Below are positions 23,480 through 35,679 of a stretch of DNA of 64,000 nucleotides, one piece after another (positions within the stretch are counted from its first letter, which is position 1; each line of letters opens with the position of its first letter). The notes below the pieces were generated by a model. It did no database searches. It was not told the DNA's origin and saw only the letters and a program-made list of their open reading frames with translations. This DNA is from Linanthus parryae (lineage: Eukaryota > Streptophyta > Magnoliopsida > Ericales > Polemoniaceae), in assembly GCA_023055425.1 (NCBI GenBank), contig JALGPY010000001.1, forward strand, positions 111,519,057 through 111,583,056, read 5' to 3'. Made by a program: the position numbers and the translations under genes.

Positions 23480-26263
23480 AGCCTCGGAACAAGCAAATAC
23501 TTGGAAGTTGATTGATCGCCTTAGAAGAAGGGATGTAAAACCGTGGTGTTTGTTAAGTGATTTTAATTCCATCGTCTCAACCGAAAAAGAAGGGGGCTGC
23601 GTGGTTCCTTTCTCACAATTGTGCCCGTTTACACACACACTTCGTCGTAATGAACTCCGTGATCTTGGTTTATCCGGACCAATATTCACATGGACGAACA
23701 ATCAAAGTGGTGGTGGTTCTATTCGTGAGAGATTGGACAGGGTGGTGGCTTAGCCGGAATGGCGGGATGTTTTCCCGGATGCTCGGGTTACCCACCTCGA
23801 GAATATTACGTCGTATCATCTCCCGATTCGACTGACCTTCAACCCAAATTAGCAACATAAATTTCAAAGGAGGGATAAGAGATTCACATTTGAAACTTCG
23901 TGGCAGCAACACAAGGGCCTGAATCAAGTTATAGAAACAAGCCGGTCGATGGAGTCCGATTTGATTACCTCGCTGACCCAAGCAGCGAGCTCCTTGTCTG
24001 GTTGGTGTCGCGAAACAGTAGGTGCGCCGTCAATTAGAAAGGCACATGCTAGGGGTAAAATCCGTGACTTACTGCATCAGCCCCAAATGGCTGAGACATT
24101 GGAGGCGCTGAAAGATTACATGGTTCCTACGACGAAATTCTAAAAGAGGAGATACGGTGGTTTCAACGATCCCACGTAAACTGGATGTCTTTTGGAGATC
24201 GAAACACCCGTTTTTTCACAACAAAGCGATTTCACAGCGACGACGTTATTTCATCTTTGGTTTGGAAGATGATCAGGGGGTATGGAGAAAAGACGATGAT
24301 GATGTGGTAAGTATTTTACATAATTACTTCATCGATAGTTTTAATTCACAAAGTCTGACGCTACATTTCCCGAGTAGTTGTCCCTTGTCTGGTGTTTCAA
24401 GTGCAACAAGCTGATTTGGATTGTCCATTTATGGCCCACGAAGTGTGGTTAGCTCTTAAACATATGGGACCGTTCAAGGCTCCTGGGATTGACGGTTTCC
24501 CGCCGGGGCTTTTTCAGACGTATTGGCCAATTGTGGGGGAACGTATTACGGACACTTGCTTGGATAAGTTGAGTCGGAGTGCGGATTTTGGGATGCTCAA
24601 TCACACTCTTATCATTCGTATCCCAAAGATTAACCAACCAAGGAAGCCGTCTGATTACAGACTGATCAGTCTATGTACTGTTGTTTATAAAATAATAGCA
24701 AAAGCTTTCGCTATCGCAAACCGACTGAAAAAGATTCTTGACGGGCTGATTTGTCCTTTTCAGAGTGCTTTTGTTCCAGGTCGGTTGATCTCGGACAATG
24801 TTATGGTGTCTTACAAGATTATCCACTCTATGACTACGCGAATGAAAGGCAAGCAAGGTTTCTTGGCTCTAAATGGTGATATGAGTAAAGCGTACAACAG
24901 AGTAGAGTGGAGATATCTGCAAGCTATGATGACGAAGATCGGGCTTAGTCACAGATTTGTTGAGCTTATCATGAGATGTGTTACAACAGTCAGGTTCTCT
25001 TTCGTTCGACATGGGGAGGTTTTGGGGGAGATTGTTCCTCAACGGGGTCTGCGACAGTGATGTCTCCTTTCGCCGTATATGTTCCTTATATGCATGGAGG
25101 GTATGTCTCATTATTTGGTGGATGCAGGTATGGAATGCTTCATAACTCCGGTCAAAGCTTCGAGAAACGGCCCGCCGATATCTCATCTTCTGTTTGCAAA
25201 CGATAGTATTTTCTTCACCAAAGCAGATGAAGGGGAAGTCTCAGCTCTGATGCAGATCTTAAAGAGGTATGAACATGCATCTGGGCAAATGATTAATTTA
25301 CAGAAATCTGCTGCGATGTTCTAAAAAAAGGTACCAGCTCACAGACAGACGCAACTTTGTTCTCCTTTAGGGGTGCAGTGTGTCCCCTCGTTTGATAAGT
25401 ACTTGGGCCTGCCCACGAAAATTAGGCGCTCCAAGAATGGTTCATTTGCAGGCCTTCTTGACACGATTATCGCAAAGGTGTACGGATATAATGAGAAATT
25501 TCTTTCGACAGCTGGGAAAAAGTTACTTGTAAAGGCAGGTCTCCGGGCCATTCCTACTTACTCTATGTCTTTTTTCTTACTCCTTATATCATTTTTTGAC
25601 CAAATTGAATGCTTGATTCAGAGTTTTTTCTTTTTTTTTTATTTTTTTTTTTTTTTTAGGAAATGGTTCTGGAGTTTTGGTGGAAGAAGCATGGCAAGGA
25701 GAAAGGTATGTTTTGGCTTGCTTGGGAAAAAGTTAAAAGGTTAATAGGGCTAGGAGGCTTGGGCTTCCGTGACTTCCATTCGTTTAATTTGGCTCTGCTA
25801 GGAAAACAGGTTTGGTGGTTCTTAGTGAACCCAGAATATTTACTAGCCTGAGTGATGAAGGCAAATTACTTTGCTAGACATGATTTCTTCAAGGCAAATC
25901 TGGGATCTAATTCGAATCCTAGCGGGACGACATATTTTGGAAAGGGGGGCTTACTTGCGTGTAGGAAGAGGAGATACGATTGATGTGTTCCATAGTAGAT
26001 GGATTCCCGTCTCCATGTCTTTAAGGTAACAATGCCTCCCTCGGGTCAAGAACCCATTGCGGTTAGGAGCCTTATCGATCCGTTCACGAAGCACTGGGAT
26101 ATGCGAAAGGTTAGGGAGACTCTCAATTGCGTGGATGTTGATACAGTGAAGTCTATTATTTTTCCTTTGAACGACCAACAAGACTAATGGACTTGGTTTT
26201 ATGAAGACGAAGGAAACTACTCGGTAAAATCGGGGTATCTTGTGGCTGAGGAGATAAGACAAG
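23480..26263 (+). pseudogene. LINE ORF2 3' part: endonuclease end, RT and zf-RVT, decayed
   Basis: After the insertion the endonuclease resumes with D-F-N-S and the F-T-W-T-N-N block (23550-23750). Linker pieces follow in several frames. The reverse transcriptase occupies about 24392-25330 with F-K-A-P-G-I-D-G-F, then I-P-K and a F-V-P-G-R block. Two usually conserved aspartates read as Asn: A-Y-N-R-V-E-W (codon 24896-24898) and F-A-N-D at 25193-25204 in place of F-A-D-D. A stop lies at about 25058 and another at 25322. A T tract at 25624-25657 interrupts the following Trp-rich region. The zf-RVT-like C-terminus (Y-S-V-K-S-G-Y at about 26218) ends at 26263. Confidence 0.85.
25624..25657. repeat. 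T tract inside the LINE reverse transcriptase region
   Basis: A 34-bp run of T with single C and A interruptions between codons for I-Q-S-F and R-K-W-F-W-S. It is not expected in a LINE ORF2 and probably expanded after inactivation. Confidence 0.85.
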
Positions 26264-27871
26264 TGCAATACCCTGTATTTTTGCTAAGGGTTATTTTGTA
26301 ATTTCGATAAAACAAATACTTGATTTTAAAAAAATGATAATAGTACTATTTCAAATTTACTCTTGACGTGTTTTCTTTAATTTTATAAAAGTGCATTATC
26401 CTTTTATGTTCGAGATAGTACTTGGAAATTTCATTTTTACCCCTCTTGTATGTGTAATCTTGTACTTGCCATAATTTCTAATATTTGCACATCAATTCTC
26501 ATTTCCTTGATATTCCAATTTCTACCCCAAATAGCTAGTTGGAGTTTTATAATTTCACTTCAATCCTCCCTCTACTCAATCAAGTCAAACACCCATTTTA
26601 TAATTAAACGAGGAGACTCTCATTACACTAACCATCATCCTCATCTCCATCATTTCCTACATCAATCACTCTCAATTTTCACATGATTTTCTCTTCAAGA
26701 ACACTCATTCAAGCTTTTTTTTTATCTCTCTTCAAACTCTATGCCCGGTTTTGGGTGTTGTCCCTCACAAAACAACCCCAAAACTTCATTTTTCATCTTC
26801 CAAATTATGGAAAACTTGAGTCCAAGGATATAGTATCATTTGGGGAGTCTTTTTCTTCATATTCGTCAAGAATTCAAGCTCTCGATGCTCTAATGCGACG
26901 GATTCGTAGACATAGGCTACGTCAACTACCCGTGAAGATTCTGAATCGCTATCTCGGCTTAAGGTGAGATTACATTCTTAGCCTCGTGTTCCTTGCTTCC
27001 TTCGTGTCAAAATATGATTTTATGTCTTGTCTCAAAATGTACTTGTGAGTTACATGCTTATTTTTGTGTGCCTAGCTTCTTTCGTGTCGAAGTTTGATAT
27101 TATGACTTGTTTCAAAATGTGTTTTGTGATTCACATACTTTACTTGAGTTTGTTTACGTGTGAAATGATTGCTTTGAAACGGTCACGCGAAAATAATTAT
27201 TCGTTAATAACGTAAAGTGGAATATCGCACGTACCAGAATTTGTTACTATTTGGGAGGTCCTTTGTTGACCGTTACTATTTGGGATCCTTTGTTGACCAT
27301 TACTATTTGGGAGGTCTGTGCATAATAATTGGAATCTTTGACTATATATTGGAGAACTAATGATTTTACTTGTATACTAGATGAAAAATGACACTTGTGA
27401 AATATTTGATTGGAAATGTTGATGATTATTGGGATGTTTCTTATTAGCTCTGTTATTTGCTCGGTTGCAAACTCTGATAATGTATTCTTATACTCTTTCA
27501 CTTTTATTTTATTTAACTCATGACCCAGCAAGCTATATCATCTTACTGTTTTTACATGCTAAGGTGTATCCCACTCAGTATTTGTTGCTGATTTTCGAAA
27601 CTGCGGTTCTTGTTTTCCTTCCCACCGCAGGTCTAGGAGGTGGGGTCTGTGGCATAGAAGGGCGCGCAACTCACCTAGATTTATAACGTCACAAGTAGTA
27701 TCTAGTAACGTTAAGTTGTTGTGTAATAGTAATCAGATGATGTATAAGAAGTTTCATTCAGTTGATTATTATAAGTATGTGTTGTGGTTTGATTTGCTTT
27801 TGACTTCCGCCGCTTCTATTTAGCATCGCCCTCCCGGTCTTGCGTACGAGCCGGATAAGGGGGTTGTTGCA
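26264..27871 (+). repeat. First LTR of the short-interior element (1608 bp)
   Basis: Complete LTR abutting LINE ORF2 on the left and PBS on the right. It shares GTGTCAAAATATGATTTTAT and CGTTAATAACGTAAAGTGGA words with the LARD LTRs. Confidence 0.85.
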
Positions 27872-28273
27872 GGTGGTATCAGAGCAGTTCGTTCCACTAA
27901 GGAAATAAAACCTGTAGGGTAACCTAAAATGAACATAGGGCAAGATAAAATACGGAAAAGCCGGATACTTGGCGAGTTATATTTTACTTCCTCTTGCATG
28001 ATGAATTACTATGTGTTATTTGATATAATCATGTTTCGTGTTCGGACCCTAGCACTATTTCAGACGTATGGTTGTCCTTTCTAAATGTGAATCTTGTTTT
28101 TATGTGTCACAACGAGACATCCTATGTGGTTCTACACATTGTATGATTATTTGTTGTGAAATATTCATTATATTAGTACGCGTGTGACCATAAGAGACCA
28201 TATAGGAAATCGATTGAAACTTTAGTGACCCTTTAGAGCTTCGAGGAAGAAGCATTTTCTAAGGGGGGAAGGT
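27872..28273 (+). other. 402-bp interior: PBS, spacer, PPT
   Basis: Begins with the tRNA-Met PBS and ends in the purine tract AAGGGGGGAAGGT. The size is far below any autonomous element. Only the priming signals and a pol-end-like relic survive. Confidence 0.8.
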
Positions 28274-29003
28274 TGTAATAACCCGTATTTTTGCTAAGGG
28301 TTATTTTATAATTTCGATAAAATAAATACTTGAGTTTAAAAAATAAAATGATAATAGTACTATTTCAAATTTACTCTTGACGTATTTTCTTTAATTTTAT
28401 AAAAGTGCATTTTGACATTTAAAGGCATAGTAGTTTATTTGGAGTTATTTGATAATTTTCTTTTAATGTAAAATGTATCCTTTTATGTTGTAGGTAGTAA
28501 TTGGAAATTTCATTTTTACCCCTCTTGTATGGGTAATCTTGTACTTGCCATAATTTCTAATATTCACACATCAATCCTCATTTCCTTGATATCTAATTTC
28601 TACCCCAACTAGCTAGTTGGAGTTCTATAATTGCACTTCAATCCTCCCTCCAGTCAACCAAGTCAAACACCCATTTTATAATTAAATGAAGAGACTCTCA
28701 TTACTTTAACCATCATCCTATCATCTCCATCATTTCCTACATCAACCACTCTCAATTTTCACATGATTTTCTCTTCAAGAACACTAATTCAAGCTCTTTT
28801 CTCTCTCTTCAAACTCTATGCCCGATTTTGGGAGTTGACCCTCACAAAACAACCCAAAAACTTCATTTTCATCTTCCAAATCATGGAATACTTGAGTCCA
28901 AGGCTATAGTATTCATTTGGGGAGTCTTTTTCTTCATATTCTTCAAGAATTCAAGCTCTCTATGCTCTAATGCGACGGATCCGTAGACATAGGCTGTGTC
29001 AAC
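28274..29003 (+). repeat. Second LTR, left part
   Basis: Matches the first LTR from TGTAATAACCCG to CATAGGCTGTGTCAAC, where the copia element at 29004 entered. The continuation CATCAACTACCCGTGAAG is at 37248-37387. Confidence 0.85.
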
Positions 29004-30573
29004 TGTAGGGTTTTGATTCATGGATGCGCAACGGAAGTATAAACAATCATAAAACCATGCAAAACCCTCCAAGGATCACAAGTCGAGAGACATAACGATG
29101 GTAAGGGTAAGAAATCATAAACACACCTTAGGGTTCTCCTTTGATGACTTCAAACGCGAATAGTGTCACGTCTCTACGGTTGATCCACGCCTAGAGGTGA
29201 GATCTAGATCTTCCAATCCTTGGTGCTAGCCCGGAAAGAGGAAGAGGAAGAATAAATCGCCAACAATGGAGTGCCAAAGGTGGGGCGGCTTCCCCTTGTA
29301 GCCGACGGGTAGGGGCGGTCCCATAAAGGGGGTTCGGCCCTCTTTTTGGGACTTGCTCTCTCCTTGCTTTGTTCTCTCCTTTCTTCTATCAAATAGATGT
29401 GTGGTGTGTGTAGAGAGAAAATTAAGCTAGGAGTGTTCTTTATATAGCCCAACAACTCCTTGTCCTACTACATAAAGAACCCCTCTCCTAATCCTACTCA
29501 AGTTCGGATTAGTCCTTTTTTGCAAAAATAGTCCTTATCATGTCAATACATGGACTAGTTCTATTTTGCAAACTAATCCTAATCATGTCTCTACATGAAT
29601 TAGGCCACCTTGGCATATCCTAATCATGTCTATACATGGATTAGTCCAACTTGCATATTAGTCCTACTAAGTTAGCAAGTTGTTGCGATTTGATCCTTTT
29701 AATTAATTAATCATATTAATTAATTATTTCTCATGTCTAGTTCACCCCTATATGGCGTGTGACCCCATAGGTTCTATTTAGTTGGTAGTAACTATTTACT
29801 AATATGGAGCGGCCTCTAGCAAGACATCCATTCTAGCCAACAAATAGAATAGTCATCATGACAAACCTTGTGAAAGTAATTGTCTCATCCCTTTGTCCCA
29901 ATATCCGGATTGGACACGAGACATACAAGTCACACTCGTATATCCAATCCATAGTTTCTCGATCCATGGGAATAGCCTTATTCGTGCAAATAACATCAAT
30001 ATCCCATATTGATTTATTTGAGTCTGGCCAGACATTTTATAAGCACTATCCCTCGAGTGGCCTAGGATATTTGCTCCCGTTATGTGGGAGGGACAAATCC
30101 TATCTACGTCCACTACGATCTCTAAGCTTGCTTCTTATTGTATCCAGTACACGCCTTTATAACTACCCAGTTACGGTGTAGCGTTTAACGCTACCAAGAT
30201 CACAATAATCCACAACTAGAATATCTAGTGACTTCAAGTCTAAGGATGACAATACCATTGCACCGCGAGAAGCGCTTGTGACTTAACATAACGTGTATGT
30301 AGCCTTCTCGGAGATGGGTCAATCCAGTATGCCATTACTCCTAATGCATACCCATGTGTTGGATCATGATATCTCCATATCAATCCAACCCCATACTAGT
30401 CTATAGATGATTGTCCCATTAATCATTATAATTGACTAGGGATATTTAAGAATATAACACTTATATTCTAAGGACTTCATTCATGTTAACATATCTTTAT
30501 ATCGATAACATAATGAATCGTAAATCCATAAATGTCACAATTAATTGATTGCCTCTAGGGCAGAATTCCAACA
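29004..30573 (-). repeat. 3' LTR of the minus-strand copia element
   Basis: 1570 bp, same length as its partner. A minus-strand TATATAAAG box (top-strand CTTTATATA at about 29438-29446) sits in the usual promoter position. Open frames inside it recur in the other LTR and look non-coding. Confidence 0.9.
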
Positions 30574-30599
30574 GTCTCCCACTTGCACTAGAGTCAATC

Positions 30600-33260
30600 T
30601 CTTGCATCATATGCCTATTGATCTAGCGCGGCCCTCCACGCTTCCGCTACGTAGGGGCGAGACATATGCTGGCACCTTGCAAATATTCACATCTCCTCCA
30701 TCAACAATTTGATTGAGAGATTGAATATTCTGAATAAATGCATCTTATGCATTAATTTACTCAGTTCTCTATGTTAGAATCAGTGACTGAATCTTGCCTG
30801 AAACCTTTCCAGCTCACAGTCGCTCCCACTAAGGAAAAACTCAAAACTTGACTTATAATCTGAAATCTTCTTTGTCAGATTTGAAGTTCGCATCACTGTA
30901 ACCCCTTACAGCAAACTCTTCATATTATCTATTTATCAATAATTCATCCTTAGTGCTTCTCAAGTACTAAAGGATAATCTTGATATTTTATCCAGTGACT
31001 CTCACCCGGATATGACTGGTATCTTTGTGTCATGCTTTATGACATGTCTGACCTAGTACATCTCATGGCGTATCTCGTGAATCTAATTCATACGGTCCAT
31101 TCCCAATCTAATTGGTAAGACAATTAGCCTTCCAAAGACTAATTCCATGTGACATGGGTAAGAATCAATATTCTTTTCACGTTGAACCATTTCAACACCT
31201 TTGTCAATTTGTGTACTATGACCTAAGCTATACAACCATCTTGATCTACCTCAATAGATCTTCACAAGTTGCTTCGCTTAAGTCTACCATTAGAAAGTCA
31301 ACTCCCTAGTCAATCTACGTAAGACTGCCAAGTAGGGACAACATTCCTAATGATTAAGTATGTCTCCACATACACGACCAGAAACATAACTGTGCTCCCA
31401 CTAACCTTCTTGTAGACACAAGTCTCATCTTCAATTTTGATGGAACCAAACTCCTTTGATTACATCATCCATTTGAAGAGTCCAACTCCTAGAAGCTTGA
31501 TCCAATCTATAAATAGATTGCTACAAGCAAGATGCGAATGGATTTAAGCATCACAATTGGGGAAAGATTTTGTCATAGTCTATACTATGGGCTCACATAA
31601 AATCCCTTTCCTACCAATTTTCCCTTAAAGTTAATCATATTACCATCCATGTTGGTTTCCTCATAACCCACTTGCACCCTATGGGTCCTACCCTTCAGGT
31701 GGTTCCATCAAAGTCTATACTTTGTTGGTATACATGGATTCCATATCGTATCTCATGGCTCCAAGCCATTTCCGAGAGTATGGCCACACGTGGCCATATC
31801 ATAGGTTGTAGGCTCATCTTTATGATCAATATATCACGGGTTATGAGAAATCCTTATTTCTCTAGTCCCTTGACATATCCTACCTTACCTACGAGGTTCT
31901 TGTGTTATCTGAGTAGGTTACTCCACAACACCTTGTGATCCTGCTCATGTTCCATCAAACGGATCAATGTTCTATTGTGGTTCTTGAACTTTTCAAGTTC
32001 TACTGTCCTCCCACTGTTTCTCTTAGAGACAATCTCTACCTAGAAACATTGTAGTTCGAGCAACATACAGTTTGTTCTCGATTGGGTTGTAGAAATAATA
32101 TCCTTTTCAGGATATCCTACAAAACATTTATCCGACTTGGGTCCAAGTTTATTTGTAAACTCTCTTACATAAACTTCATAACCCCAAATCTTTATGAATG
32201 ACATACTAGGACACTTTCCTAGTCCATATCTCATATGGCGTTATTCATAATCCGTTTTTGATGGAACAAGGTTAAGGGCGAAATTTGCTGTAATTAGAAC
32301 ATAGCCCCAAAAGTAAACTGGAAGTTCTGTTTGACTCATCATGGACCGAACCGTGTCCTACAAGGTCCGAAATCTCCTCTTAGACACGCCAAACCTTTGT
32401 GGCGTGCTAGGTGGAGCGAGTGTTGGATCATATCCAACACTCCCATAGATTGTTGTAACTCTTGGCTCAAGTACTCTCCTCTATGATCCAATCGTAGAGC
32501 CCTAATACTTTTGCCAAGCTGGTTCTCTACTTCATTCCTGAATACCTTGAACAATTCAAAGGATTCTGATTTGTTTCTTCATAAGATACACAAATCCATA
32601 TTTCTCTGATCCCATCAGTAAATATGATGTGGTACTGAAAACCATCTTTAGCATTTGTGCTTAGTGGCCTTCATACATCGATATGTATGATTCTCAAAAG
32701 ATCATATCTTTGCCTAATAAGTCTTACATGTCTCATATGATTCAATAATCAAATGAGTTCCAGAAATCCATCCTCATGGGGTTCTAGATATGTATCTCTT
32801 ATTTATGGGGCCTAAACAATAATGCTAAAGATAAGTGAAGTTCATATCATTATATGCAAACCTCTAGGTATTAATGTTATAGATGAAATTATCATGATCA
32901 TGGATATAGAATCCACTTAGACAAAATTGTATTACAATAATGCATACCATAATAAATGGAACACATTTGTCCTTTTATTATGATAAGGAGCTTTCTTGTC
33001 CAAACAAGAAACTATGATAATGGTCCTACTCATAGTAGGGACATTATCGCTTTTGTCTAATTCATGAAAAATTTCTTGAATGTAGAAATAATTCCCTACG
33101 GCTTTTCAGCAACCCTTTGCTTCATAGCCCCACGTGTAGGATTATTTCTTCCTTATCCAATTGTCTTCGTCTCTTGAGATCCTCCACATTTCTATAAATG
33201 TGAGATCCTCATCTAGTATCATATACTCTTGATGATGAGATAGACACATTGAATTTTATA
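30600..33260 (-). pseudogene. Degenerate copia pol (protease, integrase, RT, RNase H)
   Basis: Reading the minus strand from 33260 downward: a protease block near 33110-33250 with D-T-[G changed to R] followed by G-S-H-I; integrase at 32554-32339 (E-V-E-N-Q-L-G-K-S-I and G-E-Y-L-S-Q-E); integrase C-terminal part at 32234-32040 (K-L-G-P-K-S-D-K-C-F-V-G-Y); RT at about 31620-31300 with Q-A-S-R-S-W and a ruined Y-V-D-D box; and an RNase H block near 30910-30740 (G-Y-S-D-A-N-F). Stops, frameshifts and an apparent RT deletion make it non-functional. Confidence 0.8.
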
Positions 33261-35660
33261 ACAAAAATACCCAAATCGAAATTCATAATTCCTTTATATT
33301 TACTTCCATGTACTTTGGGTAGTCTCTCTTCCTCTACACCACCTATGGGACTTCGAGGCAACTTGGTTTTAGCAACAGGCTTGCTTTATACCCATGGGTT
33401 CGGCGCAAACCATTTGCCCTTACCCATGCTGTTAACTATTAACAGTTTTGCCCATGCCCATTATGAGTGTTTTGTTTAGTAATTTTTCAATCATATTGAG
33501 TAAATCAACTTTAGAACAAAACTGTAATTGCATCCAATGCAATTCTTGGTCCACTTGGGTGAATAACCTTTTATTCTTTAATCTATCTCATAGATAATGC
33601 ATATTCACTAATGTTTCAATCATATTGAATTAGTATATTTGCATAACCCAAAGTGGAGCAACACTTCAAACCTTTCATGTTTAGCTCGCTCTTTTGAAAG
33701 AGCTTCTTTTAATGTATGATCATATCATACTTCTCCATGTTTCTCTTCTTGCTTCCAAAGCTCAGAGTTCATGGCAGCTAGCATGAGACAAGTCATAACC
33801 AAAGAACCATTCTTTGGTGTTCCTTTCATAGGTTTTAGTGTGTTTTTGGTAGTCGGTGGAAGAGAACTTTATGTTCTACAACGTACAACAATTTCTACAA
33901 CAATTTCTATTTAATTTGAGAACAATTCTCAGTTTTATACCAATCTAGATTCCAGACAACTCGTCCATCTTATGGACATCTAGTCGTGTTTTGTTTGTTT
34001 AATGCCATGGGTATTTAACACAATAGGATTATGCAAAGTTTGTGACGTATAACTATATTCAACAAGGATTTAAATTGTCAAATATAGCTCCCACTATTTT
34101 TCTACGGATTAATAACCCTCAAGATATTAATGCGGAAAATATCCTTATATTTTCTAGTGGGCCAAGATCCATGTTTCATCTCCTTATGAGCTTGCTTTGG
34201 CAAGTCACCCATAATTTGACTACTTTAGGTAGGAACAATTCCAATTGCATCCCATATGCAACTCTTGGTTCAATCGGGCAAATAACTCCTTATTTATCCA
34301 TCCATATGGATAATCCCAATTGATTGCCTCTAGGTTTCTTAATCATATTAATAGCCCAGTTGTGTTCAACCTCTTATTTAAACAATTGCACATTGTTACG
34401 TGCCATCGCATTCCATCATTATGAACCAAGTCGCCATGCTTTGGCACGCACGAACTTGATAAATAATGATGATAATGAGTGTTTAAATGACGAGAAGGCA
34501 AGAACACAATATTTGAATTTTGAGGGATTTTTAAATTCAAATTTAATTATTTTGTTGATCAAAATCAACTAATCTATCTATTTGAGTTTGGGCACAACTC
34601 CAAATAATTGATCCGGGTTGTCTAATTATCTTATTATCCTAATTGCATGCATCATCCATACAGCAACCACAAAATAATAAGACAATAAAGTAAACAACCA
34701 CAAAACAGAAATTAAACGTGATGTGGATATGGTCTTTTCTAGACTAAGATCATTCCAAGCCAATGGAATTATCTATGAACCCTAAAAACAAACACATCTC
34801 CATGCGTCTTGATCTTTTGGTCCATCCTTCATAGTCATGTGGAATGCTCCATGCTCCATCTTTTGTGGCTCCTTTGGCTTTGGGCTTCTTTTCTTCAATC
34901 TTGGCTAACAATCTACTTTATCTAGCACTAGCTAACTTCTATACTAAATAAAATAAATCTCACAAGTTGAGAAAAAAAATGGCTCGCAGGCCATAAAATC
35001 CTAATTAATTATTACAATTAATTGATCAGCTCGCAGGCCGTAAACCAAACCACAAAAATTAAACATCCACATCAAACCACATCCTAAGGCCATATCCAAT
35101 CACCATGCGATTTGCACATAAACAGTTAAAATTCAATTTTAACGCGCTTGGTCAATTTTAATTGATTTTAGGATTTTCTAGGGTTAAAACGGTCCATGGG
35201 GCCCAACAATCAAATTATCCGGGCCCAAAAAGAGAACCACAAAGGCCTTGGGCCGGCCGGCCCCTAGCCCACGCAGCTAGGCCACGGGCTAGGGCTGCCC
35301 CGACCCCTAGGCCGACCCTTGCTTGGGCGGCAAGCAAGGAGGGGCGGTCCCCTAGGGGGGCCGAACCTCCTTTGGGAGTTGTTTCCAAAACAACTCCCTT
35401 GCTTGGTGCCCAAGTTTAGTTGTTTCCTTGTTTGGGAAGAACTCCTTCTTCCCTAAGGATGCCCAAACCCTAGATCTAAGATCCTAAAATTTCTCAAACT
35501 CACTAATTCATGCATCCAATGCAAAAATTAGATCTTGTTATGATAGATTATTGACAAATTGCATCCCATGCTTGATTTGTCTTGTTTTACGCGATAAACA
35601 ATCAATTTAAGGTGTAAAACAACTAAAACGTAACACATAAACCACGTTTATGCTCTACGA
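33261..35660 (-). other. Leader and decayed gag region of the minus-strand copia
   Basis: Between protease relics and PBS. No convincing gag frame was found. A GC-rich block at about 35210-35420 lies in the leader just downstream of the PBS (minus-strand sense), with GGCCGGCCGGCC-like sequence. Confidence 0.5.
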
Positions 35661-35679
35661 CCTGTGGCTCTGATACCAC

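Larger units (their letters stand above)
10400..26263 (+). mobile_element. L1-type LINE, interrupted and 3'-truncated
   Basis: ORF1 (10400-12079) and ORF2 (12076-12413, resuming after 23474) have the order nucleic-acid binding, endonuclease, reverse transcriptase, zf-RVT of plant LINEs. A Tekay-like LTR element (12414-23474) split the endonuclease domain. A second LTR element begins at 26264, inside the C-terminal region, and no remaining LINE 3' end or poly(A) was found beyond it. Stops, frameshifts and altered RT residues show it is dead. Confidence 0.88.

Noticed and set aside
29858..30181. 107-codon frame, repeated at 36535-36858
   Set aside because: Both are inside the LTRs of the minus-strand copia and antisense to it. 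Repetition is LTR identity.
35162..35419. GC-rich 85-codon frame with Pro/Arg/Ala runs
   Set aside because: Lies in the leader of the minus-strand copia and on the wrong strand.
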